A DNA stretch of 64,000 nucleotides, from positions 62,001 through 126,000 of the forward strand of contig JAURVB010013962.1 of NCBI GenBank assembly GCA_033002965.1. The letters are read 5' to 3'. The notes beneath the pieces are model-generated. The model was given only the letters and a program-made list of their open reading frames with translations. It was not told the DNA's origin and searched no databases. Source of the DNA: Piper betle (Eukaryota; Streptophyta; Magnoliopsida; Piperales; Piperaceae). This document shows positions 46,301 through 56,175 of the stretch, in pieces (positions within the stretch are counted from its first letter, which is position 1; each line of letters starts with the position of its first letter). The position numbers and the translations under genes are program-made.

Positions 46301-48639
46301 GGTACATGTGTGCGCGGTTCCGTGCTGCTCCTCCGCAGTCCCGACAGCTTTGATCGCTCATATTCCTCACCTATATATATATAGAAAAACCGTCAGTAAC
46401 GAGTGTTACCGGCTCGGAAAATAACTAATATCAATCTGGCACAGGAGAGCAAACTCTCCTGTTGAATGAAAACCATATACTTCCTCAAGAACTCTCATCA
46501 GGGCACATATGGGAGCCGTCGCCCTCGGGTCGACAGCGTCCCCCTTTCTTTCTCATTCTCATACCTTAGCCATTTCTCTATCGCTTTTCGCATCAAATCT
46601 CATTCCTTTTCGCCCTCTACACCTTCCATATTACTCCTGGCCTTGAGCACGAAGGCCGAGCACTCTCAGGCAGTCGCCTTTAGTACCCTTTAAAACCACA
46701 AGTCTAGACATGCACTGCATTGCAGTACCCATGAACCTCCACACTTCTCCGGGTTTGAGGAACTCAAAGGTGGAGTTGTCAAGATCCCTCGGGAATGAAA
46801 CGGCCCGCACACCATTCCAGAGCCCACTATCGACTCACACGTGCCTGCTCGCGTAGCACGGTAGTTAGATTTCCCTTATTCAATCTCTCAGTGAAAACGC
46901 GAAAACTATACATATATATAGGTCTAGGTTGGGATTTATACAATAGGCCAGAAGGCATCATGAGCTGGATCTGAAGTTCGAAAACAAACTCGAGGGATCT
47001 CATCCTTGAGGGTTATTAATCCAAAAAATTGTTGGCTAAATGGCCCGAGTTAAGTGGGATCTGATAAAACACCACTTAACTCGTCCTGCACATGATAAAT
47101 CAAATACACAATAGAGTAGCGTAAAAGCAGAGAACGAGTCCTAAACGGACCTGGTAGAAACTCCAAGCGTGTCCTCGTGCCTAGGCGGCGAGCTCCTACT
47201 CCGTACCTACACATCGAAACTAAATACTAACGCCCGCTCATGATGCAGTCATACATCTTATATCACACATACATCCATCACACATCAATCAAGACACATC
47301 AACCTATATCAATTCTAGCAAGTCTACTTAGGCTAGTTTGCATTAGATCATTATCATTACCTAGTTACCCTAATTAGTTTCTTAGCCTCCATTTTTAACA
47401 CCACTCAATCAAACAAATTTCACATTTTATCTTTAATCAATTCTACATTTATACATATAATCATAACACACAATACACCAATCCTAACATGTAATTCTAA
47501 TAATCAATACTTTTAAATAATTAAGTTAAAATAAATTATACCTCGTAGGGTTCGTGGCTCGAATTCGGCACCCTATGGCGTCCGAAGTTCAATAGGGTTC
47601 AATTGGAGGGATTCCGCGGAAGATAAGGTGATTTCCGACGAATTTGGGTGAATCCAGTTTTCCGGCGACTTCCAGCGGTTTTCGGTGACTGTCCCAGCGG
47701 TTTTCCGGCGACTGTTTCGGCAGGGCAATCGGGGGTAAGGGTTAGCACCGGCTCGGCGAGCTCGTCCCAATGGTGGTGATGGCAAGGGCGGCCGCGGCAG
47801 CGATGACCGCCGACGGCTGCGTCGAGTTCGGTCAGGGCGGCCTGCATACTTTCATATATTCTGATAACTCATTTTTCACCATCCTCTTGACGTTATCATC
47901 ACATATTCAGGTACACCTGACTCTCATCGCTCATAATTCACGGCTGGCCTCGACTCAGTACGCTGTTCATGAAACTAACTCGACTCGAACCAACGGTCGA
48001 ACCGACCGGTTCGGTAACGTAAAACCCTGACTCGAGTCACGAGTTTTACAGCAACAACCAAGGCGGCGATGGCGACAACCAAGGTGGCGGCTAGGGTTTG
48101 GGGTAAATGAGGAGAAGTGTCGGGGGTTTGGGGTAAATGAGGAGAAGTGTCAGGGTTTTGGTGGAGGGAGATGAGAAGTATGGGAGTGGCAAACTTGTAA
48201 ATAGAACTTGACTCGATATCGGCTAGGGTCAAGAATAATAACTAACTCAGAATAAATCATAGAAAAATCTATAAAATTTGGGGAAAATCCCATAAAATAA
48301 AACAAACACCACAACAACCAAATGACATGCTCTATATCTAATAAACCACCCCAAATACGATCCAAAGTGTCCTAATGCATTATTCACCCTAAACTAATTA
48401 TACGGTCACAAAATAAAAAATAAAACCATCAACTGTATACTCTCATATCTACTGATAACTATCGCTGATGCGTATCTCACGCTACCATCGAATATTTGGG
48501 AATATATAAACCCTCATAGCACGTGCACACGATCGGCCTCAGCCCCGCGTATGTATTCTAAAAACTAGACCGACTCGAATCACGGTTGAATTGATAGGCT
48601 AATAACTATAAAACCCTAACTCGAGTAATAAGTTTTACA
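43325..48639 (-). mobile_element. Long solo LTR (LTR-A), split by LTR-B
   Basis: Reads on the minus strand from TGTAAAACTTATTACTCGAG (at 48639) to GGGTATTACA (at 43325), with TG...CA ends. Flanks are CTGGT (43320-43324) and CAGGT (48640-48644), a five-base target duplication with one change. Without the nested copy it is about 3.0 kb. The same sequence forms the LTR at 56176-59105, where a TGGTATCAGAGCC primer site follows directly; that shows it is an LTR of a retrotransposon. Long LTRs with GGTGTTACA ends before this primer site suggest a Ty3/gypsy chromovirus (Tekay/del-like); this lineage is inference. No internal domain is present, so this is a solo LTR. Confidence 0.78.
45776..48050 (-). 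mobile_element. Long solo LTR (LTR-B) nested in LTR-A
   Basis: 2275 bp, from TGTAACACCCCG on the plus strand to GAGTTTTACA, flanked on both sides by GCAAC (45771-45775 and 48051-48055). Much of it parallels LTR-A in order and sequence (for example CCTAGGCGGCGAGCTCCTACT, CTTGAGGGTTATTAAT, GGGTAAGGGTTAGCACC). The perfect five-base duplication shows it inserted as a unit and later became solo. Confidence 0.85.
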
Positions 48640-48884
48640 CAGGTAATTAAGGGTGACTTTTCTACCCCACTTTTATGGTAAATAAAAAACTCCTTTCTCG
48701 TTTATATATTTTTATTATTTATAAAACGTCACTAAAAAATGTTCCATGGAGGGGGAAGCTCGATGTAGGCCAGAGGGTGCTTGACGTAGCAGAAACTGCA
48801 CCACTCAACTCCCGCACCTGATCCCTTCAAACTCCCAAATATTTCTCCGTTACAACAGCCCTCAAGCTGTCAATCAAGAATTCC
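48640..48884 (+). promoter_or_regulatory. Upstream region of the FAD monooxygenase gene
   Basis: Only about 245 bp separate the outer end of LTR-A from the start codon. A TATA-like TTTATATATTTTTATTATTT lies at 48699-48718, about 170 bp before the ATG. The chosen ATG is in a good plant context (CCATGGCTGC). Confidence 0.4.
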
Positions 48885-51671
48885 ATGGCTGCTCCTCTCC
48901 TCCAGTCACAGCTCTCTCCTTCCTCCTCTTCACTCCACTCCACCAGACCCAGCTACTTCCGACGAGCCACAAGACCCTCACCACTTCCCAGCTACCCGAA
49001 GAGAACCATACTACTCGTCTCCCCCACATGTAGCAGCGTACTCAAGGAGAAGATCGTCGTCGTTGGCGCCGGCATCGCCGGCCTTGCCACCGCTCTTTCT
49101 CTCCACAGGCTTGGCCTAGGCTCTCTGGTGTTGGAGCAGGCCGAATCCCTTCGCACCGGTGGCACCTCCTTGACTCTTTTCAAGAACGGATGGCGAGCTC
49201 TTGATGCCATGGGCGTTGGGCAGCAGCTTAGACCACAGTTTCTTGAGATTCAAGGGTGAGCTGTTTAACTCAATCAATCACCAACTTTCAAATCAGAGCA
49301 TTTGCTCTGCTATAATTGTCATAGCAAGAACTGGGTCCTCTCTTGTTTCTTTTTTTATTCTTGGGTGCACCCAGATTTGTTGCAGGATGGTGATCAAATC
49401 CATGGATGGCAGAGAGCTCCGGTCTTTCACCTTCAAAGAAGAGGCACCAGGGTAGGGTACAACTTATAACAGATAGTTGACATGTACACATTTTCAACTA
49501 GCTTGTTTCACCCTGTTTCTTGGAGGGATATATGTAATTTTTACGATGCAATCTCCCAGGCAAGAAGTTAGAGCTGTGGAGAGGAGACTGCTCCTTGAAG
49601 CTCTGGCTGCCCAGTTGCCGGCAGGTTCAATTCGTTTCTCATCAAGACTGGAAACCATCAAGAGAACCTCCAAAGGCGACACCCAGTTGGAATTTGAAGA
49701 TGGAACCCAAGTGGTTTCAAAGGTTCAAACCAACTTTTCCGGTTCAAAATTTACGATCTGAGGTAAAGCAGGTTTTTATCTAATTTAACTCATCTAAGAC
49801 CATGGTTGTGAGCAGATAGTGGTGGGCTGCGATGGAATCAGATCACCAATTGCAAAGTGGATGGGGTTCCGGGAGCCAAATTATGTAGGGCAATGTGCTT
49901 ACCGTGGTCTGGCATTCTATCCGGGGGGCAACCTTTTGAGCCCAAAGTGACGTACACCTACGGAAGGGGCATGAGGGCCGGCCTTGTTCCAATCACTACT
50001 GAGAAAGTTTACTGGTTTATATGCTACAACAGCCAAACCCCAGGTCTGTGTGTAAGTGATTGTTTTGGACGGAAATCTGATTTGTATCTAACCCTTTTAT
50101 ATCTAAATTCCAAAATAGTTCAAATATGGATGACGGGTCAGAATATTACCTATGTGGGGTGATCCATCCAGTCCCCTGGGTGATTTTTTATTAAAACTAA
50201 GCATGAAGTCACGTGATGCGCGTGATATATTATAGATAGATTTTAATTTTAAAAAGAAATTTTAATTTTTTATTTTATTAACTAATGAGATAAATAATAA
50301 TTATATATATTTTAGAGATAAATTCTATTTGTGTAGATAAATTCTTATTTTTATCTCATATTAAATGATAATCACGTAATAGCTTAAAGATATATTCTAA
50401 TTTAAAGATATACGCTAATTATAAATTTATTTTATTTTTGTTGTAATTGATCAAGTAATTTTCATATTTTTAATTTAAGGTGGGCATTTAATTTTTTTAT
50501 TAATAAGAATCGATATAATTTCAAATATTAAGAATAATAATATTTTCTCTTTTATATTTTATATAAAATTTATATTAATGCATAAGAAAGTAGCACGTTT
50601 TGAATCTGATCTAATATATGGAATTGACAAATTCAGATTTAATGAGATCAGATTGGATATGAATAAGATACGTGATTGATGAATTCGGATTGAATGCAAA
50701 TATACAGTAAATGAAATTTATTTTTATTAATAAAATATAAATTAAAAGTCCCACTTTAAAAAGTTGGAGATTTTATTAATCAAATAATAATAATAATAAT
50801 AAATCTTTATAAAAAGGATTAATAATAATAATATATTAAATAATTATAATCTATTTTTCTAATTCAAATAAATTTTATCTTTAAAATTAAAGTCTATTTT
50901 TAAAATATATAAATCGTTATACCGTTATAATCCAGTTTATTATTCAATAAAGGTCAATTTAAAAAATTAGAGTCTCTTGGCCATAAGCCATACAATATTA
51001 ACGTTTCGAATCAGATTGAACATGGGTTCATTTTTTATTTTGATGAGGTTTATGTGTCTGCGTTAGTATTTTTGAAAGTAACTCCATGGGCATGTGTACA
51101 TTATTTATGGTTGTGAGGTTGAAAATGCTTCATTGAATCAATTGAAACAGGCCCAAAAGTGATAGACCCGTCACTTCTAAAGAAGTATGCAAGGGAGCTT
51201 GTGAAAGATTGGCAATCAGACATACTTGACGCCATAGATGAGACCCCAAACGAGACAGTGAGCAGAACCCCACTAGAAGACCGGTGGCTATGGCCCCTGC
51301 TCAGCCCGGGGGTGGCAGACGGCGGCACGGTGCTGGCCGGCGACGCATGGCATCCTATGACCCCCAACCTAGGCCAGGGCGCGTGTTGTGCTCTCGAAGA
51401 TGCCGTGATGCTCGCCAAGAAGCTTGCCCTGGCGGTGACAGATGGCGGCAGCCGCGGCGGCAATTTGGCAAAGGCATTGCAAGAGTACGAGAGGGAGAGG
51501 TGGGGGAGAGTGTTCCCATTGACCATAAGGGCAAACTTTGTGGGATCACTGCTACATTGGGAGAATCCTTTGGGATGTGCTATTAGGGACAACATTGTTG
51601 TGCCTAAGCTGGTGCAGCTTGGACCACTGCTGCAACATACAAATTATGAATGTGAACCCTTGACCACATAG
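48885..51671 (+). CDS. Plastid-targeted FAD-dependent monooxygenase, CTF2A/MO-like
   Basis: A flavin-dependent oxidoreductase of the aromatic-ring hydroxylase/zeaxanthin-epoxidase-like superfamily. Exons: 48885-49255, 49386-49451, 49560-49722, 49816-50043 and 51151-51671, all with GT-AG introns and matching phases (2, 2, 0, 1). Expected length about 449 residues. Seen: a Ser/Pro/Arg-rich transit-peptide-like leader (1-50), dinucleotide motif VVVGAGIAGLATALSL (near 58-73), the DG motif VGCDGIRSPIAKW in exon 4, and FAD ribityl motif LAGDAWHPMTPNLGQG in exon 5. One base is missing in the run of six G at 49923-49928 (exon 4), between FYPGG and FEPKVTY; otherwise all exons are open. Intron 4 is long and AT-rich. 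The family resembles Arabidopsis CTF2A and MO1; the substrate is not known. Confidence 0.87.
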
Positions 51672-52089
51672 ATGGATGGTTATGAAAAGTTGTTCCCATT
51701 TTTACAGCATATATATAATTAAGACAATGAATGTTGGGAAAAGAATTTAAGTGGACAATGAATTGTGTAAGGGGTCTAAGCCTAAAGTACATGACATTTT
51801 CTTTAGTAGTTATATCTTCCTTTCTGAGTTTATTCTTTAGTAATTACATTGAACAGAGAATTAATAGAGGTATTTTATGATTCTACAGATAAAGGACTTA
51901 TAATTCTCTTATGATTTGTAGATGAGCTTCGATTTGGCTTGGAGAAGTGGGTATGTTATTGGACTTTTTGATCGAGCCGGGCTAGCAAGGCCCGTCTCAT
52001 CCAGGGTCTGTTATTTTACCGGGTCAGGCTTGGCTCAGACCCGTGGCTCCGAGGGAGTCAGCTCGGCACGATGGCCCTGCCTAGGGTTA

Positions 52090-52285
52090 CTAATTGAGCG
52101 AGCCAGCTCGTGAGCATTTAACGTTCGGCTCGGCTTGACTCGATTCGAAACTCGACAATTAAATGCTCGACTCGAACTCGAATCTTACGAGCCGAGCTTG
52201 AACAAGGTCGTGTTCGACTCGACTCGACTCGGTTGTAACTCGAACTCGACTCGATAAAATAATATAATAATATAGTTTTATATTA

Positions 52286-52324
<39 letters not shown>

Positions 52325-52605
52325 AATAACAAAGAAACGTAAGATAGTTGAGATGGTAAGTATTCACCTTGATGATTTCAAGGTTGTGGGTTCAAACTAC
52401 ATTGGCCTCATTTCTTTTTTAAGTAAGGTACTTTTGACTTTAAATCGAGCTCGAGTCGAGCTCGAACACATAAAAGATATTCGAGTCAAACTCGAGCATG
52501 TATGTCCAAAACTCGTTCAATCTCGAGTCGAGTTCGAACGAGTTTCGAACTATTCGAGCCGAGTTCGAATACATGTTGAGCTCGGCTCGCTCGCTCAATG
52601 CCCAG
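52090..52605. repeat. CTCGA-rich fold-back repeat
   Basis: Left edge ATTGAGCGAGCCAGCTCG (52094 on) is nearly complementary to the right edge GGCTCGCTCGCTCAAT (52583-52598). Between them are dozens of ACTCGA/TCGAGTT words in both directions and a (TA)n patch (52285-52316). It is a self-complementary non-autonomous element. Confidence 0.55.
52336..52400 (+). mobile_element. Possible tRNA-derived SINE head
   Basis: GATAGTTGAGATGGTAAG resembles a polymerase III A box region, and 36 bases later GTGGGTTCAAACTAC resembles a B box. It lies inside the fold-back block. Only the head is recognisable. Confidence 0.3.
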
Positions 52606-53289
52606 CTCAATTTTATAACGTCCCAACACCTACCAACTAAAAATGAGTTGTCGGCCTTTAAGCCCAGTTATTCTTTCGTACCAGTTGGGTTGGGCTAGGC
52701 CAACCAAGCCCAGATTTGGTCTGGACCTGCCCGGCCGATGGGCTACTATTCCAAGCCGGGCCTGGCCAGGGTGCCGGCCCGGCCCACTTGACACCCTATA
52801 TTTGTGCTCCTTGTATTTTTTATTTCCCCATTTATATTTTGCCATTAAATTCAACTTAAGGAACTTATCAACTCTTATTATTTATAAGAAGGCGATAAAA
52901 AATCGACTCATGATTAAAAGTAATACATTTAACTAATTAAATAGAAACAAAGTAAAATTAATAAATTAGAATATATCTTAAAATAACATTTTTTCCCCAA
53001 ATACAAGTGGCGTATGGCTGATGCAAGTGATACACCCGCACAAGGCTCGGTCAAACGAAGGCTTATAACACCGCAAATATGAACCACCAAAGTGAGGCAC
53101 AGTCCATTTCTTAGCCCCAAATTATACGCACTCACCCCTCAACTCCCGCACCTAACCAAGCAGTTCATGTTAATGGACACAGAAAGCAAATCAAAGCATG
53201 TTGTAGAGACACAAACAACCCCATGCATTCACTTTCAGCGCAGCTCCTTCCTATGCATTCACACAAACAACCCCATGCTCCTCCCAGCC

Positions 53290-54330
53290 ATGTCTGGCGA
53301 CACCCACTACAACCCCTCGTCAGACTCCTACCCGTGCCACTCCCTCCTCCTCCTCCTTGGCTTCATCCTCCTTTCCTTCTTCCTCCTCCGCTTCTTCACT
53401 ATCTACATTGTCCGCTATGCCCTCCATCTCCTCCAAATCACCCCCCGGTCCTGTCGCCGCAATGCATCCTGCATTGCCAGGTCAGGGATGAGCTCCGTGT
53501 TGCCTCCGTCTGATAAGGCCAGCATGGGCCTCGACCCGGCCATCCTCTCCTCTTTTCCGATTTTTATCTTCACGGTAGGGAGGGTGGTGGTGATTCCTAT
53601 TGGGTTTGTCCCACATTGGTCATAGAGGTTGTTGGTGATTGTATATAGGCTAATGGGAAAGCCTTATTCCTTGAGTTAGGTTTTGGATTAAGAGAGACCC
53701 GTGATACCTATTGCGAGTTTTCTTTCGTTGTTTAAAGTCTTTTTGGGGTCCCGAAGGGTCTAACAGTGGTTTCGGAGCTTGGGTGAGGGCTCAAAGGGCC
53801 CAACAAGTGGTATCAGAGCCAAGTTTGAGCCGAGTTTACCTACGCCGATTGTTATTATTTCCTTCGTGGGTTCCACCTGATGATTTGAAGAGGAGTTTGC
53901 TAGGTGGGTGCCGTCTGATTTAAAGGGAGTGTGTCAGACGATGTTGGTTTCGGACCATGCCCGATGTGTGAAGGGAATTGTTGGGTTTGTCCCACATCGG
54001 TCGTAGAGGTTGTTGGAGACTTGTATATAGGCTAATGGGAAAGCCTTATTCCTTGACCTAGCTTTTGGATAAGAGAAGCCCGTGACACCTATTGTGAGTT
54101 TCCTTTGGTTATTTAAAGTCCCTTTTGGAGGCTCGAAGGGTCCAACAGTGGTTTCGGAGCTTGGGTGGGGGCCTAAAGGGCCTAACAATTCCGGCCGACC
54201 CAAGCATCCTGGAGCACCCCGTCTACCTCACTGAGTTTGACGAATGATAGCTCTATTGGATGCTCGCTGGCTGCGGTCATCAATTCCATCTCACCTGCAT
54301 TGACCTCTAGTTTGTGCACCATTAACACCA
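53290..54330 (+). pseudogene. ATL-type RING-H2 E3 ubiquitin ligase relic, split by a TRIM
   Basis: ATL proteins are membrane-anchored ubiquitin ligases with a transmembrane segment, a GLD motif and a RING-H2 domain. Seen from ATG 53290: MSGDTHYNPSSDSYPC, a transmembrane segment LLLLLGFILLSFFLLRFF (about residues 18-35), and MGLDPAILSSFPIF (53520-53561), the ATL GLD motif. The TRIM interrupts after FTVGRVVV. On its far side (54193 on) are HPVYLTEFDE, two stops, then LAGCGHQFHLTCIDL, a stop, and FVHH. The first two RING cysteines are gone (HPVY), the Cys-x-His-x2-His-x2-Cys centre remains, and the last CPxC pair is not found. Non-functional even without the TRIM. Confidence 0.82.
53598..54187 (+). 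mobile_element. TRIM retrotransposon (TRIM-1) with 5-bp target duplication
   Basis: 590 bp. LTRs at 53598-53805 and 53979-54187, both TGTTGGGTTTGTCCCACAT-type (the first base pair of the 5' copy reads TA), ending CCAACA/CTAACA. The primer site TGGTATCAGAGCC is at 53808-53820, and a purine tract ends GTGAAGGGAAT at 53978. ATTCC flanks both sides (53593-53597 and 54188-54192). There is no coding capacity. The LTRs remain similar, so it is fairly young. Confidence 0.92.
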
Positions 54331-55131
54331 GCCCAGTTTGACGGCGTAAACTTGAGTTGGAGGAGAAACCGCTGCTGCCTCATGGTGAAAATTATCAGCA
54401 TAGAGATGAGCAAGTGGTGTGATGGTGGAGCAAGCAGCAAGAGTCGCTCTCGCCAGAGTGTGGTGGAGGAGACGAGCATGCATGGGAGTTGAATGAAGAT
54501 GGTGTAAAACATGCATAAACACATACATGCCATGCAATTATTTGGTGACATGTCTGTTAATATTTGTAATTACGAATATTTATGATATGTAACTCATATT
54601 CACACTTAGAATACCAAAAAATCTTGGGATACCAAACAAAAGTTACTGTTTATTGTACCATTGAAGACGAAGGGCCCTCAAAACATCTTTTATATATGGA
54701 CCCATTTGCCTCATTCTAAACGAGAAAAAAAGAAAAGAAAATGAATATAGAGGTAAGAAGAGGGAAAAATATTATTCGCTAGTTTAATCTTATATAGAGT
54801 ATTAAGATAGAGAAATCTTATAATCTCAATTATATAGGTTTGGTGAGTAATCTTCTTGTACATTTCTATTTGTTTAATAGTTATAATCTTTAGTTGAAGT
54901 AATGATTTATTTGTTATTGTCCTATAGTTTTTGAGTCTCGATAAAAGAAGGGTTTTTTAGTGTTAAATCTCTGTTCTATTATTTTTGTTTTATCTTATTT
55001 TTTAGGCATTATTTTCCTATATCTTGTGTTCGCTATTGTTGATCTCCAACTTTAGGGATTTTTCTCAACAATTGGCACTGCCTGTGGGAATATTGGTCTC
55101 ATTCAATCGGATTTTGATTTGCGTGTGAGTC

Positions 55132-56175
55132 ATGGTAGACACTTCCAATACTGGGCAGATTGAGAAATTTGATGGAACAAATTATCAATGGTGGAGGATG
55201 CATATTGAGGATCATCTATACAGGAAGCTACTACATCAACTGCTTATAGGTACTAAGCCAGAAACGATGTCAGTTAAGGAGTGGGCCTTGTTAGATCGGC
55301 GAGCCTTAACTATCGTTCGATTGTGTTTAACACAGTCAGTGGTATTTAATGTTTCCGAACAGACAACCATCAAAGGGTTGATGGAGGCATTAGCTAGTGT
55401 TTATGAGAAGTTATCAGCCTCTAAAAAGATATTTTTGTTGAAGAAGCTTGTATATTTAAGGATGCCCTAAGGTAAATCTATTATAAATCATTTGAATGAT
55501 TGCAATCAAATTTGGGCATAACTTGAAGTTGTGGAGATGACCTTTAATGAAGATATTAAATCTTTAATGTTCATGTGTTCTTTGCCAGAAAGTTGGGATA
55601 CATTAATTACATCTATACGTAATGCATCAAAAAAATAACTAAATTTGATGAAGTGCTAAATTCAATCTTGAATCAAGAGATGATGAAGAGGAGCATGGTA
55701 AATAGCACACTATCTATCTCGGGCACAACTTTGTCGGTGGACAAAGGCAAGAGCAAAGAAAGAGGAAGAGGTTAAAGTAGAAGTCCTAAGAACTAAGGGC
55801 GCTTTAAATCTAAAGTAAATTTAAGGGTAAGCTTAGTTGTTGGATTTGTGACAAGAAAAGACATGTAAAGAAGGATTGTCCCGAGCGAGTTAAGACTGTA
55901 GCTAATGTTGTAGATGGTCATGAAGAGAAACTTTGTTTATCTATTCATGATGATTATAAAATAGATACATGGTACATTGATTTGGGTTTTATTGTACTTC
56001 TCACAAAGAATGGTTTTAATTTTGTCAAGAGTGAGTTTGAATATGTAACAATTTGCAATGGTCATAAGTGCAAATTGAAGGCAAGGGAGTAATTCATTTG
56101 AGAATGCATGATGAAGATAAACTTATTCTCAAGGAGATTAGGTATGGACCTGAATTGAAGAAGAATCTTATATTT
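55132..56175 (+). pseudogene. copia-2 gag and protease part
   Basis: Gag opens MVDTSNTGQIEKFDGTNYQW and runs to a stop at 55468-55470, then continues in frame (NHLNDCNQIWA, LPESWDTLITSIRNA). A CCHC zinc knuckle WICDKKRHVKKDCPE lies near 55843-55885 with the first Cys read as G/W-ICDK. A protease-like TWYIDLG (D-x-G-type) lies near 55969-55987. The part ends at ELKKNLI, where the nested element begins. Stops and frame changes make it non-functional. Confidence 0.85.

Larger units (their letters stand above)
51672..53289. other. Repeat-rich intergenic region
   Basis: No gene is supported before the ATL relic. It contains a CTCGA/TCGAG-rich fold-back block (see 52090-52605) and a GC-rich segment with GGGCC/CCCGGC words (51970-52100 and 52690-52790). 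The latter ends GGCCCACTTGACACCCTATA, the complement of which starts TAGGGTGTCAAGTGGGCC, like the end of some plant hAT elements; the partner end was not located. Confidence 0.4.
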
